From NCBI GenBank assembly GCA_964578535.1, contig CAZODI010000015.1, positions 8,657 through 72,656 on the forward strand: a DNA stretch of 64,000 nt, read 5' to 3'. Below the pieces are notes generated by a model, which was given only the letters and a program-made list of their open reading frames with translations, was not told the origin of the DNA and ran no database searches. Shown here piece after piece: positions 16,786 to 24,801 of the stretch (position 1 is the stretch's first letter; the number at the start of each line of letters is the position of its first letter). The position numbers and the translations under genes are program-made. This stretch comes from PHBD01 sp964578535 (lineage in GTDB: Bacteria > Desulfobacterota > Syntrophia > Syntrophales > PHBD01).

Positions 16786-17307
16786 TTATTCCAGGATGGC
16801 GGCGATGATCTCCCGGCAGAAGGCGGGCAGATCGTCGGGCATCCGAGATGTGATGATCGTCCCGTCGCGGACGACGGGCTCATCCACCCACTCTGCGCCT
16901 GCATGGATCATATCGTCCTTCATGCTGAAGAAACTGGTGACCCTGCGGCCGCGGATAATGTCCGCCGACGCCAGCATCCAGCCTGCATGACAGATGGTCG
17001 CCACCACTTTGCCCCGCGCATGGGCCTCCCTCACGAGCCTCACCATCGGCGGATGCCGTCGCATGAGGTCCGGCGAATAGCCGCCCGGCACAATCACGGC
17101 GTCGCAGTCGCCGACATCGATTCCGGCCGCCGCCTCGTCCGCGGTTACCTCCATGCCCCGCTCGCTCCGGTAGGTCCGTCCCTTCTCCGGCCCGACGGTG
17201 ACGACCCGGGCGCCGGCCTCCCGCATGCGGATCAGCGGGTACCACAGCTCCAGGATCTGGTAGCGGTCCTCCACAAGGACGATGATCTTCTTTCCCTTCA
17301 ATTCCAT
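16786..17307 (-). CDS. PfpI/DJ-1 superfamily protein
   Basis: The 173-residue protein belongs to the class I glutamine amidotransferase-like DJ-1/PfpI family. It shows the nucleophile elbow ATICHAGWML with Cys106-His107, the IVPGGYSPDLMR segment near residue 72 and the VTSFFSMKDDMIHAGAEWVDEPVVRDG C-terminal pattern of PfpI proteases/deglycases. GGGGGG just upstream of ATG 17307 serves as ribosome binding site. It lies between the acyl-CoA dehydrogenase and EtfB genes with short gaps, so it is probably cotranscribed. A role in protein or metabolite repair (reactive carbonyls) within this oxidation operon is an inference. Confidence 0.88.
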   Translation of the reverse strand: MELKGKKIIVLVEDRYQILELWYPLIRMREAGARVVTVGPEKGRTYRSERGMEVTADEAAAGIDVGDCDAVIVPGGYSPDLMRRHPPMVRLVREAHARGKVVATICHAGWMLASADIIRGRRVTSFFSMKDDMIHAGAEWVDEPVVRDGTIITSRMPDDLPAFCREIIAAILE

Positions 17308-17374
17308 GAACAACCCCCCATCCACTCTCGAAGACTCCTTGCATTCGGCGGCCGGCGGACGGCACGTCCGTTCT

Positions 17375-18718
17375 TCATCCTTGCCCTGGGACGACCTTCT
17401 TGAAGGCCGAGCCGGGGAAGAAACAGTAGGGACAGGATTCCGGAGGCTCCCTGCCCACATGGACGTTGCCGCAGACCCGGCAGCGCCAGAGGAAGATGCC
17501 CTCTCCGACTTCGTCCTCCCCGGGAGCCGGGATCCCCGTGACGGGCAGATCGTGCAGCGAAGGCATCACGGGCCGGTAGGAACCGAGCACCGTCCCGGCG
17601 AGGATGATCCGCTGGATCTCGCTGGTACCCTCGTAGATCTTGAGCAGCCGGATGTCGCGCAGCAGCTTCTCCATCGGGAACATTCTCGTGTATCCGTATC
17701 CCCCCATGATCTGCATCGCGTCGTCCGCGATCTGCCAGGCGGCTTCGGTGGCAAACATCTTCGAGATGGCGGACGATGTCGTGGCATCCATGCCGGAATC
17801 CACCTCCCAGGCGGATTTCCAGGTCAGGAGGCGCGCCGTCTCCAGTTTCTGGTACATCTCCGCAAGACGGAACTGTGTGTTCTGAAAACTGCTCAGGGGT
17901 GTTCCGAAGGCCTGGCGCTTCCTGGCGTAGTCCAGGGCGAACTCCATGGCGCTGCGGGCCGCGCCGACAGCGAGGGCGCCGATGGCCGGACGGGTCCGGG
18001 TGAAGGTCTTCATGGCAAGGATAAACCCCTTGCCCGGCGGGGCCAGGACGTTCTTCCCCGGCACGAAGACGTCCCGGAAATGGATGCCCGTCGTGTTCGA
18101 CGCCCGCTGGCCCAGCTTCGGGATGGGAGGACTCCGGGTGACGCCGTCCCAGTCCAGGTGTGCGAGAAAACCTCCGATGCCCTCGTAGCCCTTCGCCGGG
18201 TCGGTGGTGGCGAAGACGCTGATGTAGTCGGCAATGCCGCCGTTTGTCACCCAGTACTTCGTTCCGTTGAGGACATACCCGCCTTCCTGTTCGGTGACGC
18301 GGCAGCGCAGACTCGCGACGTCCGAGCCCATCGTCGGCTCCGACGTCGCGAAGCAGATCCATTTCGCTTCCCTTGCCAGTTCCGAAAGATAGTGTTGCTT
18401 GAGGGGTTCGTTCCTGGAGAGGACCAGGGGAGTCAGCCCGAGGGAGTTGTCGAAGATCGAAGTCGCGACCCCGGAGCACGCCGCGGCCACCTCTTCCACC
18501 ATGAGGACCATCTCGAGGAGGCCGTACCCCCTGCCGCCGTATTCGCGGGGCACGCCTGCGTTGCTGATCCCCTCCTCAAAGGCTTTCCTCAGGAGGGACA
18601 GCGGAAGCTCGTCCCGCGCGTCGCCGGTCCATGCCAGGGGCAGGACTTCCCTCAATGCGAAATCCCGCGCCTTTCTCTGGATGTCCGCCTGTTCCGGAGT
18701 CAGATCAAAGCCCAGCAT
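17375..18718 (-). CDS. Acyl-CoA dehydrogenase with C-terminal rubredoxin-like domain
   Basis: The 447-residue flavoenzyme has the three acyl-CoA dehydrogenase domains (1-385), with CFATSEPTMGSDVASL, YVLNGTKYWVTNGGIADYI, and the C-terminal IMGGYGYTRMFPMEKLLRDIR and IYEGTSEIQRIILAG; the Glu of YEGTSE is the usual catalytic base position. Residues about 410-447 add a rubredoxin/zinc-ribbon module (WRCRVCGN, then PPESCPYC), which standard enzymes lack. An Fe(Cys)4 site there could relay electrons to EtfAB encoded downstream. GGAGG lies 6 nt before the ATG. First gene of the minus-strand block that runs through PfpI, EtfB, EtfA, KorA and KorB. Confidence 0.9.
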   Translation of the reverse strand: MLGFDLTPEQADIQRKARDFALREVLPLAWTGDARDELPLSLLRKAFEEGISNAGVPREYGGRGYGLLEMVLMVEEVAAACSGVATSIFDNSLGLTPLVLSRNEPLKQHYLSELAREAKWICFATSEPTMGSDVASLRCRVTEQEGGYVLNGTKYWVTNGGIADYISVFATTDPAKGYEGIGGFLAHLDWDGVTRSPPIPKLGQRASNTTGIHFRDVFVPGKNVLAPPGKGFILAMKTFTRTRPAIGALAVGAARSAMEFALDYARKRQAFGTPLSSFQNTQFRLAEMYQKLETARLLTWKSAWEVDSGMDATTSSAISKMFATEAAWQIADDAMQIMGGYGYTRMFPMEKLLRDIRLLKIYEGTSEIQRIILAGTVLGSYRPVMPSLHDLPVTGIPAPGEDEVGEGIFLWRCRVCGNVHVGREPPESCPYCFFPGSAFKKVVPGQG

Positions 18719-18720
18719 GA

Positions 18721-18736
18721 AGAACCTCCAGGTTCT
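18721..18736 (-). promoter_or_regulatory. Palindrome overlapping the acyl-CoA dehydrogenase ribosome binding site
   Basis: AGAACCT and AGGTTCT flank a 2-bp centre. On the mRNA the GGAGG ribosome binding site is the centre of this palindrome, so folding or protein binding here could gate translation. No other promoter-like element was found in the 237 nt up to the next coding remnant (18737-18955). Confidence 0.3.
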
Positions 18737-18955
18737 GGAATCAGGATGCGGAGAGGGTGTTCCCCATGCCCGTTGGGGGGCCCTCTCCCTGTGCCGAGTG
18801 AGAAGTGGATTGGACTGCTTTGCCTGGCTTGCAGAGTGATGCTTTCAGGTTGGATTCGCAATCGGGGATGGACGGGTTTGGGATCGGGGCAACCCTGATA
18901 AGGGGCGTCGAAAAGGATGACAAGAGTGCGGAGAAGGAACGGCCGCGGCTGCGGC

Positions 18956-19196
18956 TCAGCGCCTGGTGATCGTCAGGTGAACGAAGGCGACGTGCTGACG
19001 GTCCGTGAGGGCCACTCTGAAGGTCTTCGGGGCGAACCGGTTCCGGATGCGCGTAACGAGCCTGTTGCTGACGCAGTTGCCCAGCTCGTCCCCGCGGACC
19101 TGGACCTTCCGACGTTCACCGTGTACCGGCCGTCGATTCCCTGGACGACGGCGCACCTGCTCACACCCCGGGCTTGCCCGAGCAGGCTCAGCAGGT
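18956..19196 (-). pseudogene. Frameshifted small conserved-hypothetical remnant
   Basis: Reading the minus strand, HLLSLLGQARGVSRC and AVVQGIDGRYTVNVG appear in one frame, and KVQVRGDELGNCVSNRLV through FRVALTDRQHVAFVHLTITRR to the stop in another. Joined, they make a sensible protein of about 80 residues with a shared domain-like pattern (DGRYxVxVxKVxVRGxxLxNCxSNRL). The first part has no ATG in frame. I interpret it as a small gene broken by at least one frameshift. A homologue search of the joined sequence would confirm it; I do not recognise the family. Confidence 0.45.
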
Positions 19197-19249
19197 GGTA
19201 AACATTAGATCTTTAAGGGAATTATCAGTCGTCTTGTTCGATCTGGCGG

Positions 19250-20377
19250 TTAGATCCGTTCGCCGCAGGCATTGCAGAAAGAAGAGCCCGGCAGGTTTTC
19301 CGTCCCGCAGGCGCCGCACTTCTTCATCACGGGCTTTTCATCCGCCGGCTTTCCGCATGCCGGGCAGAACCGGCCCTGGGGCGGAATGTCCCCGCCGCAG
19401 GTAGCGCACTTCTTGTACAGCAGGAGAGGCTGGCCGCAGAAGGAGCAGAACTTGGCCCCCTTCGGGACGGGCTGGCTGCATCCGGGACAGGAAAGGGCGG
19501 TCTCGGCCGTGCCCGTGCCCGCTGCTGTGCCGGGCCGGAAGGCGTCGGCGAACATGGCGGGCATCATGAAGCCCATTCCCATGCCCAGGGCCGAACCGGC
19601 CTCTCCCTGGTTGGCAGCGGCGTTTTCCAGGGCCATGGCGGCCTTCATCTTGAGCAGCTTGTTCAGGTCGTCAAACACCCCCAGCTTGCTCTTGTCGTCG
19701 ATGGCCTTCTGGACCTCCGGCGGGGGCGTGATGGAATTGATGTAGAGATCCAGCAGCCTCAGCCCGAACTGCGCCAGATCCTCCTGGAGAAGCTGCTTGA
19801 GTCCCGCCGACAGCTCGTCGTACTTCGCCGGCAGATTGAAGATCGTGTCGATCTGCTCTCCCATGAAGTCGTTGAACCGTGATGCGATGACGCGGCTCAG
19901 GTACTCCTCCAGGTCCGCCGTTCCGTAGGATGCCTTCGTTCCCACCAGGCTGTTGATGAAGAGGACCGGCTGGACGATCCGGATGTTGAAGACGCCGAAG
20001 GCCCGCAGTCGGATCAGCCCGAGTTCGGAGTCGCGGAAGGCCACGGGATCGCGGGTTCCCCATTTCAGGTTCGGGAATACCTTCATGTTGGCCATGTAGA
20101 CTTCCGCCCGGAGGGGGCTGGTCATTCCCCAGGGCGTGCTCAGGATCTTCGTCAGGATCGGGATGTTCATCGTCTTGAGGGTATGCCGTCCCGGTCCGAG
20201 GGCATCCACGGCCTTGCCGTTGTAGAAGAAAACCGCCGCCTGGCTTTCCCGCACGGTCAACTGGGCCCCCCACTTGATCTCCCCCGATCCTTCCTGGGGA
20301 ATGCGGTGGGCGAGCTCCTGCCCCGAATCGTCGAACCACTCGATGACTTCCAGAAAGACGATGTTGTTCGTGCCCAT
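19250..20377 (-). CDS. SPFH/band-7 domain protein with C-terminal zinc ribbons
   Basis: The 375-residue protein has an SPFH (virion-core-like, YdjI-type) domain over residues 1-245 (IKWGAQLTVRESQAAVFFYNG, LLDLYINSITPPPEVQKAIDDKSKLG), a glycine/methionine-rich hinge (about 270-290) and three double-CxxC zinc ribbons: CPGC/CSFC, CATC/CPAC and CGAC/CNAC (about 303-375). No transmembrane helix is seen, unlike stomatins. Proteins of this build are widespread but of unclear function, suspected to scaffold membranes or respond to envelope stress. The ATG follows a GGGGAGGGTTCC box. It diverges from the HD/NrdD-like pair with 144 bp between the starts. Confidence 0.88.
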   Translation of the reverse strand: MGTNNIVFLEVIEWFDDSGQELAHRIPQEGSGEIKWGAQLTVRESQAAVFFYNGKAVDALGPGRHTLKTMNIPILTKILSTPWGMTSPLRAEVYMANMKVFPNLKWGTRDPVAFRDSELGLIRLRAFGVFNIRIVQPVLFINSLVGTKASYGTADLEEYLSRVIASRFNDFMGEQIDTIFNLPAKYDELSAGLKQLLQEDLAQFGLRLLDLYINSITPPPEVQKAIDDKSKLGVFDDLNKLLKMKAAMALENAAANQGEAGSALGMGMGFMMPAMFADAFRPGTAAGTGTAETALSCPGCSQPVPKGAKFCSFCGQPLLLYKKCATCGGDIPPQGRFCPACGKPADEKPVMKKCGACGTENLPGSSFCNACGERI

Positions 20378-20485
20378 GGAACCCTCCCCAGTTCAAGATG
20401 CATGCCGGTCCCGGAATGGTGAACGGAATGGCGCTGATGATAGGAATCCCCCTGAAATCTGTCAAGAACAAAAGGGTTTGGCCGT

Positions 20486-20512
20486 TTGAACTTTCAACCG
20501 GAATGGTATAAG
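20486..20512 (+). promoter_or_regulatory. Candidate promoter immediately before the HD gene
   Basis: TTGAAC (20486-20491) and TATAAG (20507-20512) are 15 bp apart, slightly short. Transcription would begin near 20519, a few bases before ATG 20522, which lacks a Shine-Dalgarno box. If real, the HD mRNA is almost leaderless. Confidence 0.35.
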
Positions 20513-20521
20513 AGAGCCCTC

Positions 20522-21940
20522 ATGGATTCATCGGGGAACGATTCCAGCCGGGTCTACCAGGGAAAGGCGCTCATTGCCGACCCGATCTATTCGTATGCTT
20601 TCTTCACCGTACCGACGCCTGACGCGGCGGGGGAGGCGACCGAAAAGGACCTGATCGACACACCCTGGCTCCAGAGGCTCCGGCGGATTTACCAGCTCCA
20701 GAGCGCCCGCTGGGTCTATCCCTCCGCGGAGCATACCCGCTTCCAGCACTCCCTGGGGACGATGCACAACGCCGGCGAGTTTGCCCGGCACCTCTATCCC
20801 AGCCTCAAGAATGTCTGTGCCGACGCACCGAGCCTTCCCTTCGTGGAAGAGCTCCTGCGCCTGGGAGGCCTTCTCCACGACGTGGGCCACGGCCCATACG
20901 GACACTTCTTTGACGATCACTACCTGTCGCGTTACGGACTGACGCACGAGGATCTCGGGGGGCTGATCATCACGCGCCGGCTCGGCCGGATGATCGCCCG
21001 GATCCGGCGAAGCCCCGAGGGGCCGTTTGACGAGGGCGAGCGGCTGAATCCGGGCGACGTGGCCTTCCTGATCAAGAGGTCGTCGGGGGCCGACGGAAGA
21101 AAGCCCCGCTGGCTCCGTTTCCTGCGCCAGCTCTTCTCGGGGATCTACACCGTGGACAACCTCGATTATGTCCAGCGGGACGCATACATGACCGGCTTTT
21201 CCCTGGACATGGTGGACATGGCCCGGCTCCGGTTCTACACGTTTTTTACGGAGAAAGGCCTTACGCTTCACAAGGCCGGCGTGACCGCCCTGAGCCGCTT
21301 CGTCAATGCCCGCCTGAACCTGTACACGAACGTCTATTTCCATCGCACGACCCGCGCGCTGGACCTTCATCTCCAGGAGGTTTTCAGCGATACCCTCGAC
21401 CTGCTCCTGACGGGGAGCCCCGCGGATGACCTGGACGGGTATCTCGGCTGCGACGAGTGGCGGCTTTTCCAGGAGGTCCGGTCGTGGCAGGGATGCGGAG
21501 ACCGCAAGAAGGAGCGCCTCGCCCGCCAGTGGCAGCGGTTCTACAACCGGGAGCTGAAGTGGAAAATGGCCTATTCGACGGAGATCCCCGTTGATCGTCT
21601 CCCGAGGGGCACCCAATTTTCCAGTGCCGCCCATTTTGAAGAGCGGATCCGCTCTCTCCTGCCGAAGCCCTTGCGGGGCCTGTCATTCCGGGTCGATCTG
21701 GCGACGCAGGATCCCCGTCCCATCAATCCGATGGCGGAATCGGAGAGGCGCATCCTGATCTTCGACCCGGTGACGGGGCAGACCTCTGCGGAGCCCCTCC
21801 GGGAGATCTACCGGTTCATCCCCGCCCGGGTGGTTCATTTCCGGGTATTTGCACTCAATCACGTCCACGACCGATCCCTCTCCGCGGCCGCGGAAAAGGC
21901 CCTTGAATTGATTGAAGAAGCATCCTCTACGAACGTATGA
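20522..21940 (+). CDS. HD-domain phosphohydrolase, SAMHD1-like
   Basis: The 472-residue protein has the metal site of SAMHD1/dGTPase-type HD hydrolases: RFQHSLG (His76), LLHDVGHGPYGHF (His119, Asp120) and VDNLDYVQRD (Asp215), all four ligands intact. Flanking motifs (PWLQRLRRIYQL before, AYMTGFSLDM after) also match dNTP triphosphohydrolases, so hydrolysis of dNTPs or related nucleotides is the likely reaction. An N-terminal extension of about 20 residues and a C-terminal domain of about 240 residues are not recognised. ATG 20522 is preferred to an in-frame TTG at 20486. The stop overlaps the start of the NrdD-like gene by 4 nt, so both are made together. This pairing is unusual; see findings. 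Confidence 0.88.
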   Translation: MDSSGNDSSRVYQGKALIADPIYSYAFFTVPTPDAAGEATEKDLIDTPWLQRLRRIYQLQSARWVYPSAEHTRFQHSLGTMHNAGEFARHLYPSLKNVCADAPSLPFVEELLRLGGLLHDVGHGPYGHFFDDHYLSRYGLTHEDLGGLIITRRLGRMIARIRRSPEGPFDEGERLNPGDVAFLIKRSSGADGRKPRWLRFLRQLFSGIYTVDNLDYVQRDAYMTGFSLDMVDMARLRFYTFFTEKGLTLHKAGVTALSRFVNARLNLYTNVYFHRTTRALDLHLQEVFSDTLDLLLTGSPADDLDGYLGCDEWRLFQEVRSWQGCGDRKKERLARQWQRFYNRELKWKMAYSTEIPVDRLPRGTQFSSAAHFEERIRSLLPKPLRGLSFRVDLATQDPRPINPMAESERRILIFDPVTGQTSAEPLREIYRFIPARVVHFRVFALNHVHDRSLSAAAEKALELIEEASSTNV

Positions 21941-23988
21941 TCTCCCGACCTCCTTCCGAAACCACCGATATCACGCTTTTCGTCCGCACATCCGGCGAGG
22001 AGATCGCCCGGTGGAACCGCCAGCGCATCGTCGACGCCCTGATGCGGGAGACCGACATCGACCGGGAGACGGCCGAGGCTGTGAGCCGGGAGGTGGAAAA
22101 GCAGATTGTCGCGTCGGGAATCGCCGTCCTGACGGCTTCTCTCATCCGTGAAATGGTGGATGCAAAGCTGATCGAGCGGGGCCTGGAACAGGCAAGAAAA
22201 ATGCATGCCCGCCTCGGCTTCCCCCTGTACGACGTGCGGCAGCTCATTTTTCACGAGAATAAGGAAAACGCAAATGTTCCGCACGGTCCGGAGGGTACCA
22301 ATCTCCTTCTGGCCGAGGGCGTCAAACGCGAATACGCGCTCCATGAAGTGTTTTCCCAGGAGGTCGGGGATGCCCATGCATCCGGCGACATCCACCTCCA
22401 CGGCCTTGGCTTTGTCGATCGGCCCTACAGCGCCTGTCTTACACTGGAGCATCTCAAGAAAGCGGGGCTGTGCCTTCCCCATTCCATGAACGCAGCCAAG
22501 CCGGCGAAACATCCGGAGGTCCTGTTGGCCCACATGGTCCGGTTCAGCTCGGTCCTTCAGGGGCACCTTGCCGCCATGGTGGCGTGGGATGGCATCAACA
22601 TTTCCTTTGCCCCCTACCTGGCGGGGATGTCGGACCGGGAAATCCGCCAGTTCGCCCAGATGCTTGTTTATGAGTTTTCACAACTCACCGCCGGCAGAGG
22701 CGGACAGGCAATGTTCACGGACATTCACCTTTATTGGGACGTTCCGCCGCACTTCAAGGGACTGAAAGTCACCGGGCCGGGTGGAATGGAGAAATCCGGG
22801 AGCTATGCCGATTGTCTGCCTGATGCCAGACGGTTCATATCGGCTCTTCTGGAGGTATTTCGAAAGGGCGACGCCACGGGACGGCCGTTCGTTTTCCCCC
22901 GCCCCCTGATTCATCTGACCAAGAGCTTTTTTGCCGATCCCCAGGGGGTGCCGCTTCTGGAACAGGCTGCCGAGGCAGCCGTTGAGAAGGGAAACCCCTG
23001 TTTTGTCTTTGACCGGGGTTCGCGTCCGTCTCTTTTTGGTCCGGGATTTCCGGGAACGCTGTCCGGAGGGAAGGCGTCCCGGTCTTTCCTGCTTCACAAC
23101 GTCACCATCAACCTGCCCCGCCTGGGCTATCTGGCCGGCGGGGACGATAACCGGCTGTTCGAGCTGCTTGGGGACAGGGTTGATCTGGCTGCCCGGGCAC
23201 ACCTTCAGAAGAAACGATACCTGGAGAGCCTGATCGGCCTGGGTGATGAAGGCCCCCTGGCCACCCTGGTCATGGCCATGAACGGGGAGCCGTTCATGGA
23301 TATAGCCCGGTCCGCATCGCTTGTGGGGATGGTGGGTCTCCACGAGCTTGTATTGCTTCATCGGGGCGAGGGGCTGAACGGGTCGGACCATGCCCGGAAA
23401 TTCGGCCTTGAGGTTGTGCGCCGGCTGGAATCCGCTGCGGCGGAGCAGGGAAGGCGCCTCGGAATTCAACTTCTGGCGGGACAGACGCATGCGGAGACGA
23501 CCTCGTACCGTTTTGCACGCCTGGACCTCAAGTACCATTCCCCCCGTGCCGGTCATACGGTGCGGGGGAACCTTGCCCGGGGGGAGCTGTATTACACGAA
23601 CTCCACCCATCAGCCCATCTCCGATCCGATGGAGCCCTTCGAGCGGGCCCGGCTGGAAGGAGCCTTTCACCCTCATCTGCCCGCGTTCCCGATCACCCAG
23701 ATCTGGCTGGGGGAGGAAAGGCCGTCGCCTGGCACGGTTGCACACTTTCTTGAACGGGTCTTCCAGGAAACGACCTGCGGCTGCATATCCCTGTCACCGG
23801 AATTCACGTCCTGCCTCCATTGTTCCACTGTCGATCGTGGACTCAGGGACACCTGCGGGTGCTGCGGTTCCACCCGGATAGAGCAGATTGCCCAGATCAC
23901 GCAGTATTTCAGCCGGGTATCGGCATGGAACCGGGGAAAGCGGGCGGAGCTCAGGGATCGGAATCGAGGATTTCCTTCCCGTCCCTGA
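21937..23988 (+). CDS. NrdD-like (class III ribonucleotide reductase) homologue lacking the glycyl-radical Gly
   Basis: The 683-residue protein has an N-terminal ATP-cone (about 12-90, VRTSGEEIARWNRQRIVDAL), a class III reductase barrel (LQGHLAAMVAWDGINISFAPYL, SQLTAGRGGQAMFTDIHLYW, HNVTINLPRLGYLAGG, LDLKYHSP, YYTNSTHQ) and the C-terminal Zn site (CLHC, CGCC). In the family the tail reads R-V-T-G-Y before the SRVSSWN-like segment; here it is QITQYFSRVSAWN, with Gln656 (CAG, 23902-23904) in place of the glycine. The loop between FVFDRG and HNVTINL, which normally carries the thiyl-radical Cys, has none. No nrdG activase is nearby. The fold should be kept but not normal radical catalysis. It overlaps the HD gene by 4 nt. 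Confidence 0.88.
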   Translation: MISRPPSETTDITLFVRTSGEEIARWNRQRIVDALMRETDIDRETAEAVSREVEKQIVASGIAVLTASLIREMVDAKLIERGLEQARKMHARLGFPLYDVRQLIFHENKENANVPHGPEGTNLLLAEGVKREYALHEVFSQEVGDAHASGDIHLHGLGFVDRPYSACLTLEHLKKAGLCLPHSMNAAKPAKHPEVLLAHMVRFSSVLQGHLAAMVAWDGINISFAPYLAGMSDREIRQFAQMLVYEFSQLTAGRGGQAMFTDIHLYWDVPPHFKGLKVTGPGGMEKSGSYADCLPDARRFISALLEVFRKGDATGRPFVFPRPLIHLTKSFFADPQGVPLLEQAAEAAVEKGNPCFVFDRGSRPSLFGPGFPGTLSGGKASRSFLLHNVTINLPRLGYLAGGDDNRLFELLGDRVDLAARAHLQKKRYLESLIGLGDEGPLATLVMAMNGEPFMDIARSASLVGMVGLHELVLLHRGEGLNGSDHARKFGLEVVRRLESAAAEQGRRLGIQLLAGQTHAETTSYRFARLDLKYHSPRAGHTVRGNLARGELYYTNSTHQPISDPMEPFERARLEGAFHPHLPAFPITQIWLGEERPSPGTVAHFLERVFQETTCGCISLSPEFTSCLHCSTVDRGLRDTCGCCGSTRIEQIAQITQYFSRVSAWNRGKRAELRDRNRGFPSRP

Positions 23989-24090
23989 GATCGGGGACAT
24001 CATCATTTTCAATGTCATTCCACATTGCGAACCATTCCGGGTTTATCCTCCGGAGCCCTCGCTCTGCAGGCAGGAAAGAGGCCTGTACCC

Positions 24091-24119
24091 TTGACATTGC
24101 CGGGATCGATTCCTACATT
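24091..24119 (+). promoter_or_regulatory. Promoter for gmhA-grpE-dnaK, possibly heat-shock type
   Basis: TTGACA (24091-24096) and TACATT (24114-24119) are 17 bp apart, a good sigma-70 match. The same DNA also reads CTTGACA-N15-CCTACATT, close to the sigma-32 consensus. grpE and dnaK downstream make heat-shock control plausible. No CIRCE repeat is seen. Confidence 0.6.
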
Positions 24120-24177
24120 AGGCACGCTTTGGGAAGCACGGGTTTATCGGCAATATTGACAATAAAACAGGGGCCTT

Positions 24178-24762
24178 ATGGAAGACAAGATCGTTCAGAG
24201 ATTTCGTGAGAGTGCCCATCTGAAAGATGTCTTCATCAACGACAACCTGGGAAAAATTGTGGGGGCTGTCGTTGCGATCACGGCCGCCTTGAAGGCGGGA
24301 AACAAGATCCTGCTTTTTGGAAACGGAGGATCCGCGGGTGATGCCCAGCATCTGGCAGGAGAGTTCGTCAACCGCTTCATGATCGAGCGGCCGCCTCTTC
24401 CGGCCATCGCCTTGACGACCGATTCGTCCGTGATTACGAGCATCGCCAACGACTTTGATTTTGGTGAAATATTCAGCAAGCAGATCCGTGCCTTGGGACA
24501 GCCCGGCGACATCGCCTGGGGAATCAGCACCAGCGGAGCGTCGGCCAACGTTCTCAAGGGGCTGGAAACGGCCAAGAAAATCGGGATGATCACGCTGGCC
24601 ATGACGGGGAAGGACGGTGGCCTGATAGCCCGCATGGCGGATCATTCCCTGAATGTGGCCTCCAGCAGCACCCCCCGCATTCAGGAGGTGCACATCACGG
24701 TCGGACACGTGATCTGCGAGATGGTGGATTACAAACTTTTTCAGAAGCCGGACCTGAAATGA
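24178..24762 (+). CDS. gmhA: Sedoheptulose-7-phosphate isomerase (SIS domain)
   Basis: The 194-residue cytosolic enzyme converts sedoheptulose 7-phosphate to D-glycero-D-manno-heptose 7-phosphate, the first step of ADP-heptose synthesis for LPS core. It has the SIS phosphosugar motif LLFGNGGSAGDAQHLAGEFVNRF near residue 45, the substrate segment TTDSSVITSIANDF, GISTSGASANVLKGLE and the closing VGHVICEMVDYKLF. Length is normal (about 190-195). A single GmhA-type gene is followed by grpE and dnaK within 40 nt, an uncommon order. It implies a Gram-negative LPS-bearing cell. Confidence 0.93.
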   Translation: MEDKIVQRFRESAHLKDVFINDNLGKIVGAVVAITAALKAGNKILLFGNGGSAGDAQHLAGEFVNRFMIERPPLPAIALTTDSSVITSIANDFDFGEIFSKQIRALGQPGDIAWGISTSGASANVLKGLETAKKIGMITLAMTGKDGGLIARMADHSLNVASSSTPRIQEVHITVGHVICEMVDYKLFQKPDLK

Positions 24763-24801
24763 ATTGGAATGAAGGCAACCCGGCCACTGGATAGATAATG
24801 G

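Noticed and set aside
23730..23760. TGGCACGGTTGCAC as a -24/-12 promoter
   Set aside because: It lies inside the NrdD-like gene and the GG-to-GC spacing is 7, not 10.
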